This document shows positions 7,501-13,066 of a stretch of DNA of 13,066 nucleotides, piece after piece; positions within the stretch are counted from its first letter, which is position 1; each line of letters starts with the position of its first letter. The notes under the pieces are model-generated. The model saw only the letters and a program-made list of their open reading frames with translations, had not been told where the DNA came from and did no database searches. The translations under genes were made by a program, and so were the position numbers. The stretch is from CAYZHV01 sp964478055 (GTDB lineage: Bacteria > Spirochaetota > Spirochaetia > DSM-27196 > Alkalispirochaetaceae), in the NCBI GenBank assembly GCA_964478055.1, contig CAYZHV010000102.1:1-13066 (forward strand). Direction: 5' to 3'.

Positions 7501-7763
7501 TGAAGCAGATGAAGAACGCCGGACAGTCCGGTTACTGGCCGCTCTACCGGTACAACCCGGCCAACCGAATGGTTGGAGAGAACCCCTTCACCTGGGACTC
7601 CGAAGAGCCGAGCATCGACTTCAAGGAGTACACCAAGGGCGAGATTCGCTACCGCGCACTCGAGCTCTCCCAGCCTGAGGAGGCGGAGCGACTCCAGAAG
7701 CTTGCAGAAGAGGACAACCAGCGACGCCGGGAGGACCTCAAGAAGCTTCAGAAAGAGGACTAA
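4545..7763 (+). CDS. nifJ: Pyruvate:ferredoxin (flavodoxin) oxidoreductase lacking the ferredoxin domain V
   Basis: A 1072-residue cytoplasmic enzyme that converts pyruvate and CoA to acetyl-CoA, CO2 and reduced ferredoxin or flavodoxin. The ATG at 4545 follows GAGGA (4535-4539) and begins MPKRMINIDGNEA, a normal NifJ start. The longer frame upstream is leader. Visible parts are the pyrimidine-binding domain with YPITPSSPMGE (near 28-38), domain II (about 255-400), the gamma-type domain (about 414-625) and the thiamine-diphosphate domain with GGDGWAYDIGYGG (D867), the Mg ligands T895 and V897, and SNTGGQSS. C708, C711, C736 and C975 match the four ligands of the proximal [4Fe-4S] cluster. The usual family length is about 1170-1230. 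The missing ~100 residues are exactly the 2x[4Fe-4S] domain: near residues 665-690 the chain passes from the VPVSTNRLEKDN region to WAKKVPAVEAL with no CxxCxxC motif. The frame is unbroken. The gene is monocistronic, with its own promoter and terminator. Confidence 0.95.
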   Translation: MPKRMINIDGNEATSNIAYAFSEVAAIYPITPSSPMGEKADSWAAEGKKNLFGQELQVIEMQSEAGAAGAVHGSLSGGAMTTTYTASQGLLLMIPNMYKIAGEMLPTVFHVSARSIAAQSLSIFGDHSDVMSVRMTGFGLISSANPQEAQDLAAIAHLSTLEAKIPFVHFFDGFRTSHTIKKIEALEYETLQEMIDTKYVEEFRANGLNPERPRTKTGAQNPDVYFQGRETVNKYYGAAPAVVKKYMEMFEKKTGRKYELFQYVGDPNAEKVVIAMGSSVDTIDETVRYLNKKGEKVGAIKVRLYRPWSMEDFLAAIPKSCKKIAVLDRTKEPGAPGEPLFMDVSHALRDTDITVIGGRYGLSSKEFTPSMVKAVYDHLDGKAFHDFTVGIEDDVTKKSIEIKELIDTEPESATRCKFWGYGSDGTVSANKNSIKIIGEETDLFVQAYFQYDSRKSGGYTVSHLRFAEEPIQSEYLLTNCDFIALHRPQYIGRYDILEGIIEGGTFLINSNEEPENVFKTFTKEMQKTIIDKKVKVYTIDGFKIAKDAGLGNRISTVMQTAFFKLANIIDPDEAVSMIKKYVKKQFQSKGQEIVDMNWKAIDMAIDALKEVPVPSKVPAEAAEIQQLVPADSSEFAKKVIDPTMRLKGDTIPVSAMPIDGSVPVSTNRLEKDNKPGALPIKWAKKVPAVEALDNVQWDEPYFEYPSSCMGCGEVQYIYLATQLFGKRMMIANATGCSSIYGGTFPTTPYAADSTGRGPTWANSLFEDNAEYGFGMRLAVDANRGQLKNNVEQLLEKGVGGELAAALRKNIDLWKDTSKKAMDAAEETKKLLPKAQKEATAETKPIINKIVELQDYFVDKSVWAFGGDGWAYDIGYGGLDHVMASGKNINVLVLDTEVYSNTGGQSSKATPRGAIAKFAASGKKTGKKNLGLMMTTYGNVYVAQVNVGMNREQVAQAIVEAEQYDGPSIVIAYSPCIAHGYDLKFSMKQMKNAGQSGYWPLYRYNPANRMVGENPFTWDSEEPSIDFKEYTKGEIRYRALELSQPEEAERLQKLAEEDNQRRREDLKKLQKED

Positions 7764-7817
7764 ACCGCCGGAGCTGGCGTAGGCTTCCGCTCACGTCAGC
7801 ATTGCTAAGAAGACAAG

Positions 7818-7848
7818 AAGGCCCCGGGGCAAATGCCTCGGGGCCTTT
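7818..7848 (+). terminator. Rho-independent terminator of nifJ
   Basis: AAGGCCCCGGGGC (7818-7830) and GCCTCGGGGCCTT (7835-7847) form a 13-bp stem with one G-T wobble and an AAAT loop, followed by T-rich TTTCCTTT. It starts 55 bases after the nifJ stop. The 5' AAG and 3' CTT would let it also serve the minus-strand kinase gene, which ends at 7871. Confidence 0.9.
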
Positions 7849-7870
7849 CCTTTGGTAAGGTAGTAATCAA

Positions 7871-9535
7871 TTAGCTGACAGAGTCCGCCACCGCACCCCG
7901 GGGCCCGGTTCCTTTGGCATGAGATAGCTCAGGAAAACGCAAGGAGAAGACGCTGCCCTCGCGGGGCCGGCTCCGTACGGAGATTTCTCCCCCGTGAGCC
8001 TCCATAATGTCCCTGCACAGTGGCAGCCCGAGGCCCGTACCCGGTTCGCCTTCGGTTCCGAGAGTGGTCGTCTTCTTCTCCTTTCGGAAAAGCTCCGGTA
8101 GAAGCTCCTCGGAGATTCCAATCCCGGTGTCGACTACTTCGAGACAGCCGTGATCCCCTCGACGCACGGTTATCACATCGCCGGATTCGCAGAACTTGAC
8201 CGCGTTGGATAGGAGGTTAAAAAGCACCTCGCGAAAGAGAGCCAGGTCCGCCTCCACCACCTCTCCCGGCGGAAACTCGTTTCTGAACTCGATGCCCTTC
8301 TCATTGAGACGCTGATCGAGGCTGAGGCGCACCTGGTTCGCAATGAACCGCGGCTCCACAGCTTCTTTGTTGATTTCGATGGAGCCCGACTGGAGTCTGT
8401 GAAGGTTGAGAAGCTGTGTCGTCATCTCCAGGAGCACCGCGACGGAACTCTTGAGATCCTTGTAGACGCTCCGTCGGTCCATTCCCGGCAGGTCACCGTC
8501 GGACTCTTCGAGGAGCTCGAGCATGGAAAAGATGCTGCTCAGGGGAGACTTGAGGTCGTGAGAAATCATCGAAAGAAAGGTGTCCTTGATTCGATTCGCG
8601 TTCTCCGCCTGCCGCCGCTCCCGCTCGAGGATGCGCTCATTCTCCTTCTGCTGGCTTATGTCGTGGAGAATCACAAGAAAGTGAGGCTGCTCATCGAGCT
8701 CGACCACGGAGACCGTCACCTCCACCGGGCGGTAGCTACCCCCGGAGCAGCGCTGCAGCCACTCGAATCGGGTAACACCCTGACGGCGGGCAGCAAGAGC
8801 GTGCCGGCGGAGCAGTCCCTCCGTCGCCTCGTCCAGGGCTTCCCATCGGGAGAGAATGTCGAATACACCGTCGCCCACTATCTTCGGGTCCGCGTCCAGG
8901 CCGAGGAACTCTCGAGCGCTGCCGTTGTAGGCGAGGACCTTCTCCCCCTCCAGGAGGACGATCGCATCAGGAGACGCGTCCAGGAGACGGCGGAATCGCG
9001 CTTCCGCCCGTCTGGCCCGCTTCACCTCACCGGTGAGCTCCCGCTCCTTGCGACGCAATTCCAGCTGCGTCATCGCCTGGGAGGCAAGCACTTTTAGGGT
9101 CCCCACCTCTTCTTGGCTCAGATCCCGAGGCTCATAGTCGATGACGCAAAAGGTACCAATGGCCTCTCCGGTGCTGGCGATCAACGGGACACCGAGATAG
9201 AAGCGCAGATACGGCTCTCCCGCCACCATCGGATGATCCGCGAAGCGGGGATCCTCTCTTGCATCCGGAATCAGGAGGGGCTTTCCCGTGGAGATTACGT
9301 TACTGCAAAAGGTCTGCCGCCGCTCCGCCTTGTATGAGTCGATACCCCGGGCAGCCTGAACGACCTGCTCATCCCGGCGCATAAAGGCGATAAAGGCGCC
9401 GGGCATCCCTAGGAGCGTCGCCGCCAGGCCGGTGAGCTCGTCAAACTGCTCCTTTGCCTCCGCAACCACTTCCTCGTAGACGGAGAGCACTTCGAGACGT
9501 CTTTCTTCGTTATTGGGATACGTAAGTTCAAACAT
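7871..9535 (-). CDS. Soluble GAF-PAS sensor histidine kinase
   Basis: A 554-residue protein from the ATG at 9535; a GTG six bases earlier (9541) is an equal alternative. Domains in order are GAF (about 30-160, with TFCSNVISTGKPLLIPDA and FYLGVPLIA), PAS (about 176-295, starting AEARFRRLLDASPDAIVLL), a coiled linker, HisKA with phospho-acceptor H326 in FLSMISHDLKSPLSS, and the HATPase domain with N box FNLLSNAVKF (about 439-448), G1 VVDTGIGIS (D469), an F box PELFRK and G2 GEPGTGLGL. There is no signal peptide or membrane segment, so it should sense an internal signal or a bound cofactor. No response regulator lies nearby, so it is an orphan in this window. Its 3' end faces the nifJ terminator. 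The ligand of the GAF and PAS domains cannot be told. Confidence 0.93.
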   Translation of the reverse strand: MFELTYPNNEERRLEVLSVYEEVVAEAKEQFDELTGLAATLLGMPGAFIAFMRRDEQVVQAARGIDSYKAERRQTFCSNVISTGKPLLIPDAREDPRFADHPMVAGEPYLRFYLGVPLIASTGEAIGTFCVIDYEPRDLSQEEVGTLKVLASQAMTQLELRRKERELTGEVKRARRAEARFRRLLDASPDAIVLLEGEKVLAYNGSAREFLGLDADPKIVGDGVFDILSRWEALDEATEGLLRRHALAARRQGVTRFEWLQRCSGGSYRPVEVTVSVVELDEQPHFLVILHDISQQKENERILERERRQAENANRIKDTFLSMISHDLKSPLSSIFSMLELLEESDGDLPGMDRRSVYKDLKSSVAVLLEMTTQLLNLHRLQSGSIEINKEAVEPRFIANQVRLSLDQRLNEKGIEFRNEFPPGEVVEADLALFREVLFNLLSNAVKFCESGDVITVRRGDHGCLEVVDTGIGISEELLPELFRKEKKTTTLGTEGEPGTGLGLPLCRDIMEAHGGEISVRSRPREGSVFSLRFPELSHAKGTGPRGAVADSVS

Positions 9536-9574
9536 AGCCACTCGCCCGAGGGCCCCGCTACCTTACACCTAGTT

Positions 9575-9585
9575 TGAACTGTTCA
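9575..9585. promoter_or_regulatory. Small palindrome between divergent genes
   Basis: TGAAC-T-GTTCA is a perfect 5-1-5 palindrome in the 101-bp gap between the kinase and the secreted-protein gene. It could be an operator serving either gene. No matching repeat is seen elsewhere in the gap, and chance is possible at this length. Confidence 0.2.
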
Positions 9586-9625
9586 TCTACCCGGTAGCAT
9601 CGTCAAAGCCATATATTCCTAGATC

Positions 9626-9632
9626 AAGGAGG
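9626..9632 (+). promoter_or_regulatory. Strong Shine-Dalgarno
   Basis: AAGGAGG lies four bases before the ATG at 9637. It is the strongest ribosome-binding site in the window and fixes the start of the small secreted-protein gene. Confidence 0.85.
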
Positions 9633-9636
9633 CAAA

Positions 9637-10113
9637 ATGACACCAACAGAGAGCCAGAAAACAATCCATCCGCTTCTAAGAATGCTCTCGCCATGGGCGC
9701 TGTTGCTTTCACTGTTTCTCGCCGCCGGCGTCGCCGTCGCCCAGAATAGTGACCTCGATCTCCGGGAGGCAAACGTTACCGCGGTGAGCGTGAGCCGAAG
9801 CGGCGAAAGCTATCGGTTCGACGTGACCCTAATCCACGATGATGAGGGCGAACCGGGATATGCGGATTGGTGGCAGGTAGAAACCCTCGGGGGAAGACAG
9901 CTCGGGCGGCGAACGCTGCTCCACCCACACGGCACCAGGGAGTTTACCCGTTCCGAGACGATTCGCATTCCGTCCGACCTAGAGCGCGTGGTTGTCCGTG
10001 GACATGATCAGACCCACGGGTACGGCGGCCAGGCGATGATAGTCAACGTCAAAACCGGTGAGCTCGAGGTGATCGACCAGGGTCCGGAACCGCAGGATAT
10101 GAGCAACCGCTAG
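9637..10113 (+). CDS. Small secreted protein of unknown function
   Basis: A 158-residue protein with a clear signal peptide: a polar start, a hydrophobic core PWALLLSLFLAAGVAVA and a likely signal-peptidase I cut after A35 (AVA-QNS). The mature part, about 123 residues, appears all-beta. It contains VTLIHDDEGEPGYADWWQVE, RTLLHPHGTREFTRSETIRIP, and RGHDQTHGYGG. I recall similar short exported proteins annotated only as hypothetical, with a conserved YADxW and LLHPH pattern. The histidines could bind a metal, but this is a guess. There is no lipobox cysteine and no transmembrane anchor, so the product should be periplasmic or secreted. The gene is divergent from the kinase and convergent with the OmpA-domain gene, so it is probably transcribed alone. 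Confidence 0.8.
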   Translation: MTPTESQKTIHPLLRMLSPWALLLSLFLAAGVAVAQNSDLDLREANVTAVSVSRSGESYRFDVTLIHDDEGEPGYADWWQVETLGGRQLGRRTLLHPHGTREFTRSETIRIPSDLERVVVRGHDQTHGYGGQAMIVNVKTGELEVIDQGPEPQDMSNR

Positions 10114-10120
10114 GCGGAAC

Positions 10121-10137
10121 GGGCCGCGCCCTTTCTT
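10121..10137 (+). terminator. Short hairpin with T-rich tail between convergent genes
   Basis: GGGC-CGC-GCCC (10121-10131) is followed by TTTCTT. The stem is only 4 bp, so the call is weak, but its place 7 bases after the stop at 10113, in a 23-bp convergent gap, suits a terminator. Confidence 0.3.
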
Positions 10138-11090
10138 CACCTCTCTACCGTGCCTACCTCGATCTCGACCCTCCGATTCTGCGCCTGCTCGCCTCGGTCC
10201 CGGGTCACCGGATCCGTGGAGCCCTCCCAGGCGACGACCGCCTCGGTCTCCGGATCCCATCCCGCTTGCCGGAGGAACTGATAGACGTTCTCCGCCCGAC
10301 CGCGGCTTATCTCGAGGCGCCCCTCCTCGGTACCAAAGAGGGCCGTGTGTCCCACTACTCGCACTCTTGCCTCAGGCATCTCCCGGAGAAAACGTGCTAT
10401 CTCCCGTAGCTCGTCCCTGGCACTTTCCGTTAGCTCCGTCTGATCCGGCTCGAAGTAGAGAACATATTCTCGCTCCGGCGGCGGCTCCCGGTCGATTACC
10501 CGTTCCTCTTCTCTTTCTTCAGGAGGGGAGACCTGCGGCGCCGCTTCCTCCTCTGCCGAACCCGCCTCGTCACCAGATTCCGCCGGTGAATCAGCCGGTT
10601 CTCCCGTCTCCACACGCTCCTGGCGCTCTACGGTTATCGTCTCGGCAGACCGCTCCTCAGACTCCGCGACACCCTCAGTAAGCCACCAGAGCCCGGCGCC
10701 CAAGAGAAGGAGCGCAACTGCCACTATCGGCCAGAATATTCGCCGCCGTTCCCGAGGGAGGGAGAGAGAGACCTCGCCCTGTCGCCGCCCTTCCACCGAC
10801 AGTGTCAACCGCGCCCGCCGGCGGCCGTCGTAGGACCCCTCGAGGCTGATTTGGGTGCGACCGGCGGAGCGTGCTGGAAGGTCCTTCAAGTAAAAGGTGT
10901 GCAGCCGGTTCAGTACCTTAGGGGCTTCTCCTTTCTTTCGTTCAATCAGAACGACTTCTACCACCGCCTCCCGCTGGCCCTCCTGCAATGTAACGAGATG
11001 TCGGGCGTGGTGGTTTGGCCTGTCCAGTCTGAGAAGTCCGGCGTAATCAATCCGTGGGTGCTGTACCTGGACGGCAACGTATCGGCGCAT
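10137..11090 (-). CDS. Membrane-anchored OmpA-domain protein with Hsp70 SBD-like N-terminus
   Basis: A 317-residue protein with three parts. Residues 1-112 have no signal peptide and read like the beta-sandwich substrate-binding domain of Hsp70: a QREAVVEVVLIERKKGEAP strand pair, then LHTFYLKDLPARSAGRTQIS and YDGRRRARLTLSVEG, matching the DnaK order of QTxVxIxVxQGE, LGxFxLxGIPPAPRGxPQI and DxNGxxxVxA. Residues 119-138 (WPIVAVALLLLGAGLWWL) form one membrane helix preceded by PRERRR, so the N-terminus should face the cytoplasm. An acidic Glu/Pro-rich linker (140-207) leads to an OmpA-like peptidoglycan-binding domain (208-314) with YFEPDQTELTESARDEL, VVGHTALFGTEEGR, ISRGRAENV and NRRVEIEV. The Asp usual in GHTD is Ala. 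It probably anchors the inner membrane to the wall. The start is tentative because no good ribosome-binding site is seen. Confidence 0.85.
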   Translation of the reverse strand: MRRYVAVQVQHPRIDYAGLLRLDRPNHHARHLVTLQEGQREAVVEVVLIERKKGEAPKVLNRLHTFYLKDLPARSAGRTQISLEGSYDGRRRARLTLSVEGRRQGEVSLSLPRERRRIFWPIVAVALLLLGAGLWWLTEGVAESEERSAETITVERQERVETGEPADSPAESGDEAGSAEEEAAPQVSPPEEREEERVIDREPPPEREYVLYFEPDQTELTESARDELREIARFLREMPEARVRVVGHTALFGTEEGRLEISRGRAENVYQFLRQAGWDPETEAVVAWEGSTDPVTRDRGEQAQNRRVEIEVGTVER

Positions 11091-11130
11091 AAGGGCTTAC
11101 ACCATTCTAACCGCTATCGCCGCTCCCGTC

Positions 11131-11159
11131 TTGAAACGGCAGCAGGCATGAAGTATCGT
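11131..11159 (+). promoter_or_regulatory. Sigma-70-like promoter for the GNAT-methyltransferase unit
   Basis: TTGAAA (11131-11136), a 17-bp spacer and TATCGT (11154-11159) give five and four matches to the two consensus boxes. The start site would be near 11166, leaving a leader of about 14 nt before the ATG at 11180. Confidence 0.45.
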
Positions 11160-11179
11160 AAAGACCACACTTCGAAGCT

Positions 11180-11893
11180 ATGAACAACGAGCTACTCAAG
11201 CAAATCGACCCGATTCGCCACGTCAGCGCCCTCGGCTTCTTCTCGCAACGACCCGTGGAAGCGTCCGTGAAGCATGGCGGCGCTCTCGCCCTGATCGGCA
11301 CAAGCGATGAGCGCTGGGCGTATCTCGTTGTGACGAAGGAATCGTCTCTCGAGGGCCTCCTCCCAAAGCTGTGGGAAGCCGAAGGAATCCGGGCGTTTGC
11401 CACCGTCGAGGATTGGATGGTTCCCCAGCTCCGCCGACTCGGCACACTGGACACCGCTCTGCGCTGCATTCGATATGTGCTTCATCCGGAGACTCCCTTG
11501 CACCCGAAAAGCGGGTTCCGCGTACGGCCTCTCACGGCGACGGATGCTCGCACTATTTGCGCCCACTCGGACTATCACGAGTACATATCAGAAGCCTACA
11601 TCGAAGAGGTCATCGAGAAAGGGTTCTCCGGCGGGATTGAGTCGGAGGGCGAACTCGTTGCCTGGGCCACGACCCATGATGATCTCGCCATTGGCAATCT
11701 CCACGTCTTACCCCATCATCGGCGACAAGGGTACGCCGCGGCCCTCGTGTCCCACCTGGCCGAAGAGGTCCGGCGTCTCGGCCATCTTCCAGTAATGAAT
11801 ATCGAGCCGTCCAATCGCGCCTCTCGCGCTATGGCCGAGCGTCTCGGTTTCGAGGAGGAGCGGCCGGTGAACTGGCTGAAGTTTGTTCCCTGA
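11180..11893 (+). CDS. GNAT-family N-acetyltransferase
   Basis: A 237-residue protein. The C-terminal half (about 113-237) is a GNAT fold: FRVRPLTATDARTI opens it, then NLHVLPHHRRQGYAAALVSHL (173-193) is the acetyl-CoA pyrophosphate-binding motif A, and EPSNRASRAMAERLGFEEE is the following helix and loop. The N-terminal half (1-105) is a second domain, as in FR47-like or tandem GNAT proteins, but lacks a clear acetyl-CoA loop. It would acetylate a small molecule or protein amine in the cytoplasm, substrate unknown. Only a weak ribosome-binding site precedes the ATG. The downstream methyltransferase starts 16 bp after its stop, and that gene's AAGGAG overlaps this stop codon, so the two are almost certainly co-transcribed. 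Confidence 0.85.
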   Translation: MNNELLKQIDPIRHVSALGFFSQRPVEASVKHGGALALIGTSDERWAYLVVTKESSLEGLLPKLWEAEGIRAFATVEDWMVPQLRRLGTLDTALRCIRYVLHPETPLHPKSGFRVRPLTATDARTICAHSDYHEYISEAYIEEVIEKGFSGGIESEGELVAWATTHDDLAIGNLHVLPHHRRQGYAAALVSHLAEEVRRLGHLPVMNIEPSNRASRAMAERLGFEEERPVNWLKFVP

Positions 11894-11909
11894 AGGAGTG
11901 CGTCCCAAG

Positions 11910-12575
11910 ATGAGTGAAGACCTCTTTGCTGCAGTCGAGAAATACGTCACTGAGCGATTCGTTCCGGAGGACTCGGTCCTGAAAGTAGCACTCCGCTCCA
12001 TGAGAGAGGCGGGGATGCCGGAGATCAATGTCACACCGAATCAGGGAAAGCTCCTCCACCTTCTCGCTCGGCTCGGCGGAGCGAAGCGAATTCTCGAAAT
12101 AGGAACCCTCGGTGGGTACAGCACAATCTGGCTCGCCAGAGCCCTTCCGGAAGAGGGGCGTCTCATCTCTCTGGAGCTCGACCCGGACTACGCCGAGGTC
12201 GCCCGTGAGAACATCCGCGCCGCCGGCCTATCCGAGAAGGTGAGCATTCGAACCGGCCCAGCCCTCGCGTCCCTGCGAGAGATGATCGATCAGGGTGAGG
12301 AGCCCTTTGACTTCATCTTTATCGACGCGGACAAACCGCTATACCTACAGTACTTTCAGTTTTCTTTCAGCCTCTCACATCCCGGGACCCTGATCGTGGC
12401 TGACAACGTTGTCCGAGAGGGAAAGGTACTGGAACGAGAACCCTCGGACGAAAAAGTCGAAGGCGTCCAGCGCCTCCTCGACTACCTTACCACCACCGAT
12501 CAGGCGACAACGACGGTACTGCAAACCGTTGGGGAAAAGGGGCACGACGGCATGGTGCTTTCGATAGTGAATTGA
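11910..12575 (+). CDS. Class I SAM-dependent O-methyltransferase (COMT/CCoAOMT type)
   Basis: A 221-residue protein from the ATG at 11910, preceded by AAGGAG (11893-11898). It belongs to the O-methyltransferase family 3 group. The SAM site is RILEIGTLGGYSTIWLARAL (60-79), followed by the acidic ribose-binding region LISLELDPDY. PFDFIFIDADK (132-142) and LIVADNVVREGKV (161-173) supply the divalent-metal ligands D139, D165 and N166. Enzymes of this type methylate catechol-like hydroxyls with Mg2+ or Ca2+; bacterial members often have unknown substrates. The length is normal for the family. It forms a two-gene unit with the acetyltransferase, which may point to modification or detoxification of a shared compound. 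No terminator with a T-run follows. Confidence 0.92.
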   Translation: MSEDLFAAVEKYVTERFVPEDSVLKVALRSMREAGMPEINVTPNQGKLLHLLARLGGAKRILEIGTLGGYSTIWLARALPEEGRLISLELDPDYAEVARENIRAAGLSEKVSIRTGPALASLREMIDQGEEPFDFIFIDADKPLYLQYFQFSFSLSHPGTLIVADNVVREGKVLEREPSDEKVEGVQRLLDYLTTTDQATTTVLQTVGEKGHDGMVLSIVN

Positions 12576-12663
12576 ACGCTCGCAGCCACGCGGTTGCCTC
12601 GAGAGCGAGTAGTCCCTGTCCATGGATCTCAAGTACTATTGGCCTCAGGGGTGACGAGACAGA
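12576..12663. other. Non-coding gap before the multicopper oxidase remnant
   Basis: No intact gene is present. CGCTC (12577-12581) and GAGCG (12603-12607) could form a weak stem after the methyltransferase, but there is no T-run. In frame 3, VVPVHGSQVLLASGV (12609-12653) faintly recalls the HPVHxHGxQFQVL copper-site segment of multicopper oxidases, which would fit a frameshifted decay product of the adjoining remnant. This resemblance is weak. Confidence 0.35.
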
Positions 12664-12852
12664 GTGACTCCCCTGCTGGCACCGGAACCCCTGCCGATTC
12701 CGCCAGTTCTGGAAAGCCGGTTAAATGCGGCAGGGGAGCGGGTAGAGCTCATCCTGGAGTTCCCGGAATACACCGGCGTCTTCATGTACCACTGTCATCT
12801 TCTTGAACATGAGGACAACGGCATGATGGGGCAGTACCAGGTGCTACGTTAA
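12664..12852 (+). pseudogene. Multicopper oxidase, C-terminal remnant
   Basis: Only about 45 recognisable residues remain of a protein that is normally 450-550 long. AGERVELILEFPEYTG (from about 12730) and FMYHCHLLEHEDNGMMGQYQ match the last cupredoxin domain of CueO/CotA/SufI-type oxidases. The HCHLLEHEDNGM segment carries the His-Cys-His ligands of the type 1 and type 3 copper sites and the axial Met. The frame has a GTG at 12664 but no ribosome-binding site, a stop at 12652-12654 just upstream, and none of the earlier copper motifs. The residues between the GTG and about 12720 do not look like the family. The intact motif suggests a recent truncation. A transferred or recombined gene end is likely. 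It cannot be an active oxidase by itself. Confidence 0.8.
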
Positions 12853-12865
12853 CAACCTACCCCCA

Positions 12866-13047
12866 ACTTGCTCACGCAAGTAGCTATCGGGCGACGGGTT
12901 CCAGCCCGCTGACATGCTACCGCTGTTCGGGGACGAACAGCTAGCGCGGACGCAACACTCGAACAACCGCGTCGGTCGCCCACGTCGCCAGCTGTTTCTC
13001 AAATCAGAAACAGCTCGCCCTTCCGCTACTCGCCTTCGGCGACTAGC
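12866..13047. repeat. Cluster of inverted repeats / hairpins
   Basis: Within 182 bp there are at least four clean hairpins: ACTTGC-TCAC-GCAAGT (12866-12881); GCTGTTCG-GGGA-CGAACAGC (12922-12941), extended by GCTA (12916-12919) and TAGC (12942-12945); AGCTGTTTCT-CAAATC-AGAAACAGCT (12990-13015); and TCGCC-TTC-GGCGA (13030-13042), again flanked by GCTA (13025-13028) and TAGC (13044-13047). GGG/CCC and GACGC/GCGTC pairs fill the gaps. None is followed by a T-run. No open frame of note covers it. It could be a structured RNA, a recombination site or a decayed mobile end. Confidence 0.6.
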
Positions 13048-13066
13048 TTGCGGGTACCAGACAAAA

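Noticed and set aside
8399..9097. 232-codon plus-strand frame inside the kinase gene
   Set aside because: The kinase has complete H, N, G1, F and G2 boxes on the other strand, so this frame is a shadow.
12841..12900. Definite integron attC site
   Set aside because: An imperfect stem from AACC (12854) to GGGTT is possible, but the GTTRRRY and RYYYAAC core sites are not matched, so only a possibility is reported.
12866..13047. CRISPR array
   Set aside because: The hairpins differ in sequence and spacing. There are no identical direct repeats with unique spacers.

Overview
The window is GC-rich bacterial DNA, almost fully coding, with nine protein genes, one decayed gene and a hairpin-rich non-coding end. 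The best guess for the source is an anaerobic, free-living spirochaete. This rests on a large pyruvate:ferredoxin oxidoreductase gene, an OmpA-domain protein whose peptidoglycan motif reads GHTALFGTEEG (a form I associate with spirochaete OmpA-like proteins), and glucoside metabolism built on GT4 transferases plus a GH13_18 phosphorylase. No rRNA or marker gene is present, so the assignment is tentative.

Left part (1-4315): a glycoside cluster. It holds the 3' end of a GT4 glycosyltransferase (+), a GH13_18 phosphorylase of the sucrose/glucosylglycerate phosphorylase group (-), and a second, divergent GT4-like protein (+). The first two genes meet tail to tail and share the bases of their stop codons (CTAG). 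The last two are divergent across 108 bp that hold four perfect short palindromes. Together they probably make and recycle a small glucoside, plausibly a compatible solute or reserve such as glucosylglycerate. The substrate is inferred, not shown.

Centre (4316-7870): a nifJ-type pyruvate oxidoreductase with its own control region. That region has a TGTGA-N6-TCACA palindrome next to a perfect TATAAT, and a stem-loop leader. The gene ends at a strong intrinsic terminator. The protein keeps the thiamine-diphosphate domains and all four cysteines of the proximal iron-sulfur cluster, but the internal 2x[4Fe-4S] ferredoxin domain is cleanly missing. This is the most unusual feature of the window.

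Right part (7871-12575): a soluble GAF-PAS histidine kinase (-), a small secreted protein of unknown function (+), a membrane-anchored OmpA-domain protein whose cytoplasmic N-terminus resembles an Hsp70 substrate-binding domain (-), and a two-gene unit of a GNAT acetyltransferase and a class I O-methyltransferase (+).

End (12576-13066): only the C-terminal copper-binding tail of a multicopper oxidase remains. It is followed by about 200 bp of closely packed inverted repeats running toward the window edge. This looks like a rearranged or mobile junction.
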